Below are positions 1 to 8,272 of a DNA stretch of 64,000 bases, piece after piece. The translations under genes were made by a program, and so were the position numbers. Location: positions 9,119 to 73,118 of the forward strand of contig JBBDRD010000048.1 in the NCBI GenBank assembly GCA_040905665.1, read 5' to 3'. Under the pieces are notes generated by a model. The model did not search any database. It was not told the DNA's origin and saw only the letters and a list, made by a program, of their open reading frames with translations. The DNA comes from DASVCN01 sp040905665 (lineage in GTDB: Bacteria; Deinococcota; Deinococci; Deinococcales; Trueperaceae). The first letter of the stretch is position 1, and each line of letters begins with the position of its first letter.

Positions 1-74
1 GCGGTCGCTGTCAATGCTGCCAACCCTGCTACAGGTGCGTTCGGCTGTCGCACCTTTTGACGAGTACTGTTGTC

Positions 75-1157
75 TTAGAGATGTTCCCCGGGTAGCGTGA
101 AGTAGAAAGTCGCGCCCTCGCCGACCTCACCTTCGGCCCAAATCCTTCCCCCATGCCGATGAACGATGCGCTGCACGATCGTGAGCCCGATGCCGGTCCC
201 CTCGAACTGCCCTACTCGGTGTAGGCGCTGGAACGCGACGAAGAGATTGTCGGAGTACTGCATGTCGAAGCCGGCGCCGTTGTCCTTCACGAAGTAGGCC
301 GTTTCACCGCGGGACTCGCTCACGCCGAACTCGATGAACGCCGGCTTGCGCTCCAGCGAGAACTTCCAGGCGTTACCAAGCAGGTTCTCGATCGCGATAA
401 GCAGAAGATTGCGGTCCCCACTCACGCTCACACCTTCGGCAACCGCCAGTTCGACTTCCCGCCCGGGCTCGTTGGCGCGCAACCCTGTAACCACCTGCTT
501 CACCAGGGCCGTTAGGTCCAGATCCCTCCGCTCCATCCGGCTCCCGGACAGCCGAGACAGGTCGAGCAGATCGTCGATGAGGCCGCTCATTCGGGCCCCG
601 CCGGCGCGTATTCGTTGCAGATAACCGCGGGCCGTCTCGTCCAACTGGTCGCCGTAGTCTTCCAGCAGACTCTGGCTAAAGCCGTGAATACCCCTCAGTG
701 GAGCGCGCAAGTCGTGTGAAACGGAGTACGCGAACGCTTCGAGCTCCCGATTGGACGCTTCGAGCTGCGCGGTGCGTTCGTCCACCCTGCGCTCGAGATT
801 CCTATTGAGCCGGCGGATCTCCTCTTCGGCCTCTTTTTGCTCGCTGATGTCGATGATGAACTCGACACCGGTGTTGCCCTCCAGGCGCGTGGCGGCAAAT
901 AGTCCCCACCAACGCGACCGATCCGGGCGCAGGTACTCCTTGACGTACGGCGCGGTGCGTCCGGTCGCGTTGAACTCCCCAAACGCTCGATGGGAATCCG
1001 CCATCCATTCCTTCGGCGTAAGTTCATCCCGACGCAACTCCCCTCCCTCAAGAGCCTCCCGGCTGTAGCCGCTCATGCGTAAAGGCATCGTTGGCATCCG
1101 TGATCCTGCCGCCGGTATCGAAGAAGAGCACGCCCACCGTTTCGATCCCCAGCGCAC
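75..1157 (-). CDS. Sensor histidine kinase, C-terminal part (frameshifted from 1048..1707)
   Basis: This part carries the end of a PAS/PAC domain, a coiled-coil linker, a HisKA domain with the H-box VSHDLRAPL, and a HATPase_c domain with N-box IENLLGNAWKFS, G1 box DNGAGFD and G2 box GTGIGLTI. It would autophosphorylate on the histidine and signal to a response regulator, but none is encoded nearby. There is no membrane segment, so it is probably cytoplasmic. The first residues of the open frame are out-of-frame filler. Genuine PAS sequence begins near base 1080 (LRMSGYSREAL) and continues the protein that ends in the other frame. The two parts are almost certainly one gene split by a frameshift. 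Family call is sure; the signal sensed is unknown. Confidence 0.85.
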   Translation of the reverse strand: MRWGSKRWACSSSIPAAGSRMPTMPLRMSGYSREALEGGELRRDELTPKEWMADSHRAFGEFNATGRTAPYVKEYLRPDRSRWWGLFAATRLEGNTGVEFIIDISEQKEAEEEIRRLNRNLERRVDERTAQLEASNRELEAFAYSVSHDLRAPLRGIHGFSQSLLEDYGDQLDETARGYLQRIRAGGARMSGLIDDLLDLSRLSGSRMERRDLDLTALVKQVVTGLRANEPGREVELAVAEGVSVSGDRNLLLIAIENLLGNAWKFSLERKPAFIEFGVSESRGETAYFVKDNGAGFDMQYSDNLFVAFQRLHRVGQFEGTGIGLTIVQRIVHRHGGRIWAEGEVGEGATFYFTLPGEHL

Positions 1158-1707
1158 CCCGCAGTCGTTTCTCGCTCTCGCGTAGAGCCTGACTCACCCG
1201 GTCCCGCTCGATCACGATTTCGGCTACGTGGATACCAAAGTCGACCAGGCGTCGCTCCCAGCCGTTCAGTTCGCGCGGCTCGTCGAGGCAAAGCATGAAA
1301 GAACCGACGGGCTTGCCATCCGAGCCCAGCACAGGCGCCGAGTGGCACGCACGTACCCCGTGTGCGGCACACAGCTCGCGCCACTCTCGCGACCAGGTGG
1401 GATCGTTCGCGATATCCGAGCAAGTTACCTGCTCGCCGGAGTACAACGCCTTGCCGCAGGCCCCTATCGCCAGTTCGCTGATCGGCGCACCCTTGAGCCC
1501 CTGTCCGAACGACGGCAGCATATCGGGCGCAACGCGGGGCGAGAACCTCGGCCGCTGAGAATCGGCGAGAAGGACAATGGCTCCGACCCTAGGATTCAAC
1601 CGCGGAACCGTTGTGCACAGCGATGAGAGGCTCTCGTCGAGTGAACTCCCCCTGGCGATTAGCTCGAGCAGTCGGTTCTGTTCGACGAGCAGGCGCGCCG
1701 GCAACAT
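1048..1707 (-). CDS. GAF-PAS sensor kinase, N-terminal part (frameshifted)
   Basis: This part encodes a GAF domain (from ARLLVEQNRLLELIARG to about residue 160) followed by the first half of a PAS domain ending DTGGRITDANDAF. The frame then runs out into nonsense. The PAS domain resumes in the next frame in 75..1157. I start it at the ATG at 1707 because GGAGAG lies six bases upstream. The frame stays open to 1989, but that extension is Gly/Val/Ala-rich with no recognisable domain and no good ribosome site. It is the cytoplasmic sensing half of a two-component kinase with unknown ligand. Confidence 0.75.
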   Translation of the reverse strand: MLPARLLVEQNRLLELIARGSSLDESLSSLCTTVPRLNPRVGAIVLLADSQRPRFSPRVAPDMLPSFGQGLKGAPISELAIGACGKALYSGEQVTCSDIANDPTWSREWRELCAAHGVRACHSAPVLGSDGKPVGSFMLCLDEPRELNGWERRLVDFGIHVAEIVIERDRVSQALRESEKRLRGALGIETVGVLFFDTGGRITDANDAFTHERLQPGGS

Positions 1708-2113
1708 TTGACGCTCTCCATCGACGGCCCCGGGCACGGACCCAGGTACGCTCGCCTCGACCCCGCCACGCTCAGCCCCATTCGGCGCCCCTACCTGCTC
1801 AGGTCCAACATGCCCAGCGCCGACCTGCTCAGCCTCGTGAGCGTCCAATCGTTCAGCATCTCGAGCACGCGATCCCTTCACGCTTCCCCTTCCGCCATGG
1901 GACACCCCTACTCCCGTTCGGACAGCCCCGCGAAATTGCTTGCTTCCGAACTTTAGCATCGACATGCCGGGGGGGCGTCTATTCGCCAATCAAAGTGGGC
2001 GGTGGGAACAGTTTCTGAGGTAGGAGCGGGTCCATACTCATTATTAGGAGTGGAAGCGGCCACGCAGCGGACGGGGCATCCCTGCCCTACTCGTTGAGGC
2101 CGAAGGGGGGATT
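1708..2113. other. Divergent intergenic region
   Basis: This gap of about 400 bases separates the sensor kinase (minus) from the FAS1 protein gene (plus). An open minus-strand frame crosses to 1989, but its translation is low complexity and looks accidental. I see no strong promoter box. The only clear signal is the G-rich ribosome site AAGGGGGG just before the ATG at 2114. Confidence 0.4.
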
Positions 2114-3376
2114 ATGAAGCGAACACTGAATGTACTGCTGCTGAGCCTGATACTTGCATTGGGCTTGGCTATCGCTAATGAGCACGAGGCGGGTGAGCCA
2201 CCTGACCAGCCGGCCACCGAACAGACCGAGCAACCGGCGGCGCCTGAAGGTGAGGCCACCGACGCAGATGAACCCGAAGGGGAGGCGGCCGACACCGAAG
2301 CGCCTGAAGGACAAGCCGATAGCCAGGCGGAACAAGGTTTGTTCGCTACCCTGAGCGCCAACCCCGACTTCAGCACGTTCGCAGATGCCCTGCAGCGAAC
2401 CGGAATGGCCGATCGCTTGGAGCAGCAGGGAGCGTTCACGATCCTTGCACCCACCAATCAGGCGTTCGAGCAGGCGGGGATCGAGTTGGATTCCCTCGAT
2501 GATCAGCAGTTGATCATGTTGGTGAGCAATCACATTATTTCCGGCCTGGTCGCTGCCGATGAGCTGAGCGCGCTCGGGAACGTCCGAACGATGCTTGGTG
2601 GCGAGTACGCCATTTCCCCCTCCACCGACCAACCGGTAGCGGGTGGCGAAGCGGCTGGCGAAACCGAAGTAGCCGGCGGCGGCGAGGCCGACGCGAACGA
2701 TGGTGAGGCCGACGCGAATGATGAGGCCGATCCGGGCGACGAAGTGGCTCCGGGCGAACCGGACGACTTCGACATGCCCGCCCAGCCGGGCGATGGTCCC
2801 GAGCCCGGCACAGCGGACCCGGTTGGTGAGGATACGGCCGAATCAGAGGAAGAAGCTGACGCTGATCAGACAGCTTCCGTAGGTGGTGATAGCGCGGAAG
2901 GACTCTCGATCGGCGACGCCATGGTGTCTAGCGTGACGGAGGCGGGAACAGGTACTTCCGCTGGCATAATCTACGGAATCGATTCCGTCCTCCTTCCGGC
3001 GAGCTTCGAAACTCAGGGCGTTGAAGGTGGCGGGGCCGCCGATACGCCGGCAACGCCCGAAGACGCGCCGGCAACGCCCGAAGACACCCCAGCAACGCCC
3101 GAATCAGATGACGATGAAGCCGATCCCGGTGACGAGCAGGCTCCTGGTGAACCGGACGACTTCGACATGCCAGCCCGGCCAGGCGATGATCCGGAGCCCG
3201 GCACGGCCGACCCGGTTGACGAGGACACCACCGAGCCAGAAGGTTCCGATGAGCCCGGGGCTAACGACGATGCCGACGACAGTGGCAGCTCCAATCCCGG
3301 TGATGAAGCCGCACCTGGGGTTGCCGATGACGAGGATTCCCCCGCCCAGCCGGGTGGCGATGGCGACGAGAACTGA
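2114..3376 (+). CDS. Secreted FAS1 (fasciclin) protein with acidic repeats inserted in the domain
   Basis: A signal peptide (about residues 1-21) leads into an acidic linker, then the first part of a FAS1 domain (about 75-169; LFATLSANPDF, FTILAPTNQAF, VSNHIISG). About 93 residues of Asp/Glu/Gly/Pro-rich sequence follow. The closing FAS1 segment comes only at 263-297 (SIGDAMV to IIYGIDSVLLP). FAS1 domains normally run about 130-140 residues without a break. A 41-residue acidic module inside the insertion (203-243) recurs in the tail (334-374) and in degenerate form at 394-419. FAS1 proteins mediate adhesion or matrix contacts. The acidic modules could bind cations, which is inference. A terminator follows, so it is probably a single-gene unit. 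Confidence 0.88.
   Translation: MKRTLNVLLLSLILALGLAIANEHEAGEPPDQPATEQTEQPAAPEGEATDADEPEGEAADTEAPEGQADSQAEQGLFATLSANPDFSTFADALQRTGMADRLEQQGAFTILAPTNQAFEQAGIELDSLDDQQLIMLVSNHIISGLVAADELSALGNVRTMLGGEYAISPSTDQPVAGGEAAGETEVAGGGEADANDGEADANDEADPGDEVAPGEPDDFDMPAQPGDGPEPGTADPVGEDTAESEEEADADQTASVGGDSAEGLSIGDAMVSSVTEAGTGTSAGIIYGIDSVLLPASFETQGVEGGGAADTPATPEDAPATPEDTPATPESDDDEADPGDEQAPGEPDDFDMPARPGDDPEPGTADPVDEDTTEPEGSDEPGANDDADDSGSSNPGDEAAPGVADDEDSPAQPGGDGDEN
2720..3370 (+). repeat. Three dispersed copies of an acidic coding repeat
   Basis: Copies lie at 2720-2842, 3113-3235 and, shorter and degenerate, 3293-3370. The first two encode nearly the same 41 residues (EADPGDE, APGEPDDFDMPA, PEPGTADPV). Between copies one and two, short TPATPED-type units repeat in tandem. 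Copy one sits inside the FAS1 domain and the others in the tail. Confidence 0.85.
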
Positions 3377-3416
3377 GCTCAACGTCCAAGGATAACGAGA
3401 CCCTACCGGATAGGGC

Positions 3417-3446
3417 GACGGGGCCGGAATTCTTTCCGGCCCCGTC
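3417..3446 (+). terminator. Hairpin terminator after the FAS1 gene
   Basis: A perfect 13-bp stem (3417-3429 with 3434-3446) and a 4-base loop lie 41 bases after the FAS1 stop codon. The T tract is weak (CTTAT), so it may need help to terminate. Confidence 0.7.
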
Positions 3447-3530
3447 CTTATGTCGTGAGAGTTCAAACACACGTAGCGGCGGCTCGGCAGCGTCGGCGAG
3501 TGCTAAGCTTTCCGTATCGGAGGTTCAGCA

Positions 3531-3809
3531 ATGAGAATTGGTCCCTTAGGTACCTGGGAAATCCTGATAATCGTTCTGGTAGTCCTGCTCTTCTTGGGTC
3601 CGCGTCGCCTTCCTGAAATGGCGAGGGGGATTGGACAGTCGGTTCGTGAGTTTCGAAAGGGCATCCGGGAGATTAAGGATGACGCTGAATCCGACTCGCC
3701 CGTAGAAAGTGGACCGACGAGAGCGGCCAGCAACTCAAACACACACGTTAGTGGACCTAGAGCTGAGCGAGAGCCGGTCCAGGCTGAACCAGAGGTATCA
3801 AAGACCTAA
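3531..3809 (+). CDS. tatA: Sec-independent protein translocase TatA
   Basis: TatA-family pore subunit for export of folded Tat substrates. It has the usual layout: a short N-terminus, one membrane helix (about residues 9-22, LIIVLVVLLFLGP), the FLGPRRLPE hinge, an amphipathic helix to about residue 50, then a polar tail. Length is 92 residues. GGAGG lies upstream of the ATG. TatC is not in the window. The next gene downstream encodes a clear Tat substrate, which suggests this copy may be dedicated to it or co-expressed with it. TatA versus TatB cannot be decided rigorously, but the short tail favours TatA. Confidence 0.88.
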   Translation: MRIGPLGTWEILIIVLVVLLFLGPRRLPEMARGIGQSVREFRKGIREIKDDAESDSPVESGPTRAASNSNTHVSGPRAEREPVQAEPEVSKT

Positions 3810-4239
3810 TCGGAATCGGGCCCGGCGCGCATCGCCGGAAGATAGATACGCTGCCCTGGCCAGTTCAGGGTGGCTTTTTCCTTTGTACTTTCGAGCGTTA
3901 TGCGGACCACGAGTCTGTTGCGTCGCAGTCCTAGTCGATGATATACCTAAGCTTAATCAGGCTCGGGGGGAATGTCCCAATTCCAAGTGCTTCACCACCG
4001 GTCGTACCGGTGGGGGCAGTAGGCACTTCAGGATCATCGTCGGTTTTCGCGCTGGTATCAACTACCTGGACGGGGGTGAGAAGTGAGGTGAAGTTGTTGA
4101 GGAGTTGAATCCGCGTTCAGGAGTGCCGATCACATTGGATCGGTCCGATTCGGTAGGGAGCTGTAGCGACCAGGTCAATAAGAATTTGAGTGGCCGTAGC
4201 TGACAACCCCCAGCCGCCTCAAAGACGGAGGACTAATAC
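3810..4239 (+). other. 430-base leader/intergenic region with nested inverted repeats
   Basis: No convincing gene lies here. Soon after tatA there is a small stem (3854-3858 with 3866-3870) followed by a run of Ts (3875-3879), a possible weak terminator. At 3985-4028 there is a nested structure: an outer stem 3985-3990 with 4023-4028 and an inner perfect 8-bp stem 3995-4002 with 4006-4013. It matches no riboswitch family I recognise. GGAGG at 4228-4232 serves the next gene. Confidence 0.4.
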
Positions 4240-6372
4240 GTGGCCAAGAAACGTGACACAAAACCGAAGGATCTCGAGAGCCCGGACAAAAAGGGGTTTA
4301 GCAGACGAGACTTCATCAAGAAGGGAGCCGTCGCGGGTGTCGGCGCGGCTGCCCTGGGTGGGTTCGGCTCAGCAATAGCCCAGAATGGCTCGCAAAACAG
4401 CCGGAACACCGAGGACGTCGAGTGGGATTATGAGGCAGATATAGTTGTCATCGGTGCGGGCTGTACTGGGCTACCCGCCGCTATCAGGGCGAGGGATCTT
4501 GGGGCGTCCGTGCTCGTGCTCGACCAGAACTTCGACGTGGGCGGCGTGCTGATTCACAGTGGAGGGCAGACGTCACTCGGCGGCGGAGATCCTATTCAGC
4601 TTAGGGACATCGCAGGGGAGTCCGATCCCGAGGGGTTCGTGACGGTGCCCCCCGTGGAGCCCGTGGAAGCGCTGACCGAGGATCCGGACTTCCTGTTCAG
4701 GGACATGACCGACTGGTCTGTTCTGGACGGCAGGGCTCAGGCCCCTTATAGGTACAACGAGCGGGACCTGCACCGTGCCTGGGCAGATAATTGCTTCGAC
4801 ACGCGGCAGTTCCTGATGGACAACTACGTCCGTTTTGGCCGCATCTCAGGTACGCACGGCAATGGTGGCGTATCGCGTGCTCGACGTGCCGTTCCCCTTC
4901 TGCGGCTGAGCGACGTAACCGATATTCGAGCAGGAACAGTGTCACAGGAAGACGCGGGCGTGCCCGGCCAGAGCTCGAGCCGCTTCACTCCGAGGGAAAT
5001 GGGGGACGGGAGCGCCGTCGCCGGCCCGGGCATCAAGACGGGTGGCTCGGCCCTCGCCCGGTGCCTGGAGTTCAGCGCCCGCGAAAAGGGCGTCGAATTC
5101 ATGCTCAACCGTCACATGGACGAGCTCATTCGGGAGGAGCCGTTCTCAGGCAAGGTCTTGGGTGTCAGGGCCAGTTACTCACCGAGGCACGATCCGGAAA
5201 CGGGCGAGCAGCTGCAGAGCTTTTGGACAAATGGCAACGTCGACGAGACCGCTGAAACAGTAAACATTAGGGCCCGTAAAGCGGTGATCCTTGGCAGCGG
5301 CGGTCACTCCGGCAATCCGCAGTTCCGCAGCATGTTCTACCCGGCGTTGCGCGATCCCTACTTCGTTACCAGCGGCTGGGCATTGCTTGGGCCAAACTCC
5401 AGGAACGCCAGTGGAATCAAGGCTGGGATGAAGATCGGTGCGACCCTGTCGGGTATGCAACAGAACCTCTCCTACGGAACCTCCTTCCACGTCAACACGC
5501 GGTTGGCGACCCGCGACGCCTACACTCCGATGCTGCCGGGTCACCCGACCTTCCCGTTCCGGGGCTCCGCGGGCTTTTCGGTCAATGCAAACGGGCGTGA
5601 ACATCTCATCACGGTCAACCAGGTGGGCAAGCGATTCTTTAACGAGCTCAACTTCGTCCGGGGAGCTGGGCACGCCCAGTACCCAGCCCAGGCAGACGTC
5701 CCGAACCCGGGTGTCGACCACATTCAGGCAGACTGGCGCAACTGCCGTCCAGAGTGGGTCGTGCAGAGCTACCGGGAGCACCACGGCATGCATGCCGCAT
5801 TGGCAATCAACGAGGGTTCAGAAGGGCCTGATTATTTCCCCGGGCCCGTGTGGGCAATCTTCGACAGCGCGGCGGTCGAGCGCGCTGGATGGAACATCGA
5901 GCCTCCATTCACTAATACTGAGAACGGTCAGTTCTTCGTGGCCGATACAATCGAGGAGTTGGCAGAGAAGATTCAGGCAGGCAACGAGTTTCAGAGAGTG
6001 CCGCTTAGTTACCTGGCCGACACGGTAGAGAAGTGGAACGAGAAAGTTGATGCTGGATACGACGAAGAGTTCGAGCGGGGCGAGGATGCCCCGATGCACA
6101 AGCTCGACGCTCCTCCTTTCTATGCGGCTTCGCAGATGATCATCTGGCACGACTCCTACGGCGGTCTTCGCATCAACGGCAAGGCCCAGGTCGTCGACCT
6201 TGAGGGCGAGACCATCCCCGGTCTCTACGCTGGAGGCGAGGCGAGTGGGGGCGGTAACCAGCACGGTATCGGCAGAGCCACAGTCCATGGTTATATCGCC
6301 GGGACCAACGCTGTCGAGGAACAGGAAGTCGCCGCAGCTCGCGTCGCCAAGCGGGCTAAGGTAGCCGTCTAA
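4240..6372 (+). CDS. Tat-exported FAD-dependent oxidoreductase (fumarate reductase / KstD-like flavoprotein)
   Basis: A twin-arginine signal (SRRDFIKKG at residues 21-29, hydrophobic stretch, cleavage near AIAQ about 48) precedes a FAD_binding_2 protein. The Rossmann motif VVIGAGCTGLPAA lies near residue 70. The C-terminal FAD contact GLYAGGEASGGG..GIGRA lies near 655-680. Related enzymes oxidise or reduce C-C bonds (fumarate reductases, 3-ketosteroid dehydrogenases) or act on alpha-hydroxy compounds; the substrate here is unknown. At 710 residues it is longer than most relatives. The start is GTG at 4240, set by GGAGG seven bases upstream. Neighbouring tatA and cytochrome fusions suggest it works outside the membrane and passes electrons to the downstream cytochromes. 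Confidence 0.87.
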   Translation: MAKKRDTKPKDLESPDKKGFSRRDFIKKGAVAGVGAAALGGFGSAIAQNGSQNSRNTEDVEWDYEADIVVIGAGCTGLPAAIRARDLGASVLVLDQNFDVGGVLIHSGGQTSLGGGDPIQLRDIAGESDPEGFVTVPPVEPVEALTEDPDFLFRDMTDWSVLDGRAQAPYRYNERDLHRAWADNCFDTRQFLMDNYVRFGRISGTHGNGGVSRARRAVPLLRLSDVTDIRAGTVSQEDAGVPGQSSSRFTPREMGDGSAVAGPGIKTGGSALARCLEFSAREKGVEFMLNRHMDELIREEPFSGKVLGVRASYSPRHDPETGEQLQSFWTNGNVDETAETVNIRARKAVILGSGGHSGNPQFRSMFYPALRDPYFVTSGWALLGPNSRNASGIKAGMKIGATLSGMQQNLSYGTSFHVNTRLATRDAYTPMLPGHPTFPFRGSAGFSVNANGREHLITVNQVGKRFFNELNFVRGAGHAQYPAQADVPNPGVDHIQADWRNCRPEWVVQSYREHHGMHAALAINEGSEGPDYFPGPVWAIFDSAAVERAGWNIEPPFTNTENGQFFVADTIEELAEKIQAGNEFQRVPLSYLADTVEKWNEKVDAGYDEEFERGEDAPMHKLDAPPFYAASQMIIWHDSYGGLRINGKAQVVDLEGETIPGLYAGGEASGGGNQHGIGRATVHGYIAGTNAVEEQEVAAARVAKRAKVAV

Positions 6373-6403
6373 GCTAGGCGGCCCACAAGCGGGTATAAGA
6401 CAC

Positions 6404-6431
6404 CCCCGGTGGGGATCTTCCCCCACCGGGG
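6404..6431 (+). terminator. Hairpin after the flavoprotein gene
   Basis: A perfect 11-bp G/C-rich stem (6404-6414 with 6421-6431) and 6-base loop lie 32 bases after the stop. There is no real T tract. It may be a partial terminator or an mRNA-stabilising hairpin, since the next gene starts only 31 bases later. Confidence 0.55.
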
Positions 6432-6461
6432 CGCATTGGGTTCTATTTTCAGAGGAAAGAA

Positions 6462-7418
6462 GTGAGTGCTTCGATGGTATCAGGAAAAGCTGTCATTCAC
6501 GAATACAGTACATGCAGTGTAGAGGTATCTACTACCAAAGTTCGCGCCGCCGCCGATATGACGCTCAATGCAAAGGTCGCCTGCGTTGCGGGGTGTGACC
6601 TTATCGGCAAGATAATGTCAATCAGGGATCAGGACGATGAACCTATATGCAATCTGGAACTCACGGAGTTCGACGGCGAGTTCTACCAGTCTGCTCCCTT
6701 GGACGTGATCGCGCCGGCGCAGGTGGGCGAGCATGTATGGAAGGCACATTTTCCGGCAGTTGAAGTGCATGGCGCGGGGCATGGTGAAACGTCCGTGCCA
6801 TTCTCGTTCACCGTCGAGCCCCACCCCACACGTGTAACCGTGTGGAGTGTTCCGTCTGCTGTCACAACCGGTGAGACGTTCGCCATCAAGGTGGGCGCGA
6901 CCTGCACCGAGAAGTGTGCCCTAACCGGCGGGCGCTTCGCGATCTACGACCAGGACGGCGCCGAAGCCTCTTCCGGCCTAGTGGGCTCGGAGGTGTTGCC
7001 CGGTACGGAAGCGCTCCATTATGCGGAGGTAGAAGTCCAAGCGAGAGGCGCCGTGGGAGATTACCGGTGGGAGGCAAGATTCTCGCCTAACGATTTGGCA
7101 ATCGCACACGCCGAGGGGGCACGTGCCTTTGGAATACGCATCGTCGATACGCCAGAATTCCTGGTGAAGGTGACGGTGATCGACACGGAAAAACAGGAGC
7201 CCATAAAGGGCGCCACAGTCCTCATGCACCCATTCAGGGCGTTCACGGACGAGCGTGGCCTCGCCGAAATCAGAGTTCCGCGAGGTGAATACAAGCTACT
7301 CGTGTCGGGTTTCCAGTACTTTCCATTTCGGTCAATCGTCGAGGTGAGTGAAGACATGGCCACGACAGCCGAGCTTAAATGGGAGCCGCACGTGGAGCAT
7401 TACGACCAGATTTATTAA
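6462..7418 (+). CDS. Unknown protein: two Ig-like domains with CxxxC plus a carboxypeptidase-regulatory-like domain
   Basis: I do not recognise the full protein. It has two similar beta-rich domains (about 25-130 and 130-230). Each has a CxxxC pair early on (VACVAGCDL, ATCTEKCAL), an IYDQDG/IRDQDD-type strand and a VGDYRW/VGEHVW strand. A third domain (about 230-300; VKVTVID, PIKGATVLM, DERGLAEI, PRGEYKLLV) looks like a carboxypeptidase-regulatory or PEGA-type fold. No signal peptide is visible at the GTG start (GAGG upstream), which is odd beside exported proteins. Export bound to the Tat flavoprotein is possible but unproven. Confidence 0.6.
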   Translation: MSASMVSGKAVIHEYSTCSVEVSTTKVRAAADMTLNAKVACVAGCDLIGKIMSIRDQDDEPICNLELTEFDGEFYQSAPLDVIAPAQVGEHVWKAHFPAVEVHGAGHGETSVPFSFTVEPHPTRVTVWSVPSAVTTGETFAIKVGATCTEKCALTGGRFAIYDQDGAEASSGLVGSEVLPGTEALHYAEVEVQARGAVGDYRWEARFSPNDLAIAHAEGARAFGIRIVDTPEFLVKVTVIDTEKQEPIKGATVLMHPFRAFTDERGLAEIRVPRGEYKLLVSGFQYFPFRSIVEVSEDMATTAELKWEPHVEHYDQIY

Positions 7419-7453
7419 AGCTTAAGTGTCGAGCGGAAATGGGCGGAGACAGA

Positions 7454-8272
7454 ATGAAATTGCGAGTATTGGTAGTCGCATTGGCGTCGTTGCTGAGCGT
7501 TGGAGCGGTAGTCGCCCACCACGGAGTGACGCAGGAGATCCAGAGGGCGCCGGATGCTATTGGCTTCTGGAGCGGAGGCGAGAGTTTTACCACCGACCCG
7601 TTCGAGACGACCGGGCCAATTGAACTCACGCTAGGGGCCTGGTGTTTCGAAGGCATCGGCTTCGTTCGCGTCGTTGCTATCGACGAAAACGGAGAAGAGG
7701 CGGGGCGAGTAACCGTTATAGGTGAGGGAATAAAAAACGCCGTACTGGACACGGACCCGGGGGAGTATACCCTCGAGGTCACAGTGTCCCATATGCACAT
7801 CTATTCCTGGGAAGTGCAGGTGGAGGAGGCGGAGGCGGCGGAGGCTGAGGCGGCTGAGGTGGAGGCGGCGGAGGCTGACGCGACAGAGGCTGAGTCATCC
7901 GGCGCCGGGCGCTACAAGAACGCCACCAGCGAGGCGCCCGTTTCGACCGAACCGGTCAATTCTACTCAGGCGGATTGGGTCGAGATTCCGTACGCGTGGG
8001 ACGGAACTGAAAGTCTAACCACGGAAATGTTCGAATCCAGCGGGGAGTTGGACGTTACCCTAGGAGCCTGGTCGTCTGACGGCGTTAGCTCTGTTCGAGT
8101 GACTGCCTACGAGAGTGGCGGCCAAGAGGTCGGGCATGTGGAGGTCGCAGGTGAAGGAGTGCAGCGGGGAGTCATCAGTTCGGAACCCGGTGAGTATTAC
8201 CTTGTGGTTTCGTCGCCCGATATGAACGTCTACTCCTGGGAGCTGGTCGTACGTTCAGCGGGGACGGAGTAG
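7454..8272 (+). CDS. Secreted protein with duplicated beta domain joined by an EA-rich linker
   Basis: The start is ATG at 7454, with GGCGGAG upstream and a good signal peptide (MKLRVLVVALASLLSVGAVVA). Two homologous domains of about 90 residues follow. Each runs from an ESFTT/ESLTT segment through a LTLGAW/VTLGAW strand and a VRV strand to MHIYSWEVQV or MNVYSWELVV. The linker consists of EAEAAEVEAAEAD-type tandem repeats (bases about 7815-7895). No enzymatic motif is seen. The stop codon abuts the next gene's GTG, so it is co-transcribed with the cytochrome fusion. Confidence 0.65.
   Translation: MKLRVLVVALASLLSVGAVVAHHGVTQEIQRAPDAIGFWSGGESFTTDPFETTGPIELTLGAWCFEGIGFVRVVAIDENGEEAGRVTVIGEGIKNAVLDTDPGEYTLEVTVSHMHIYSWEVQVEEAEAAEAEAAEVEAAEADATEAESSGAGRYKNATSEAPVSTEPVNSTQADWVEIPYAWDGTESLTTEMFESSGELDVTLGAWSSDGVSSVRVTAYESGGQEVGHVEVAGEGVQRGVISSEPGEYYLVVSSPDMNVYSWELVVRSAGTE

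Noticed and set aside
1708..1989. N-terminal extension of the sensor kinase
   Set aside because: The translation is Gly/Val/Ala low complexity with no domain, while ATG 1707 has GGAGAG at good spacing.
2700..3472. Several long opposite-strand frames across the FAS1 gene and the EF-hand gene
   Set aside because: They mirror acidic GC-rich repeats of the real genes, give Ser/Pro/Ala low-complexity translations and have no ribosome sites.
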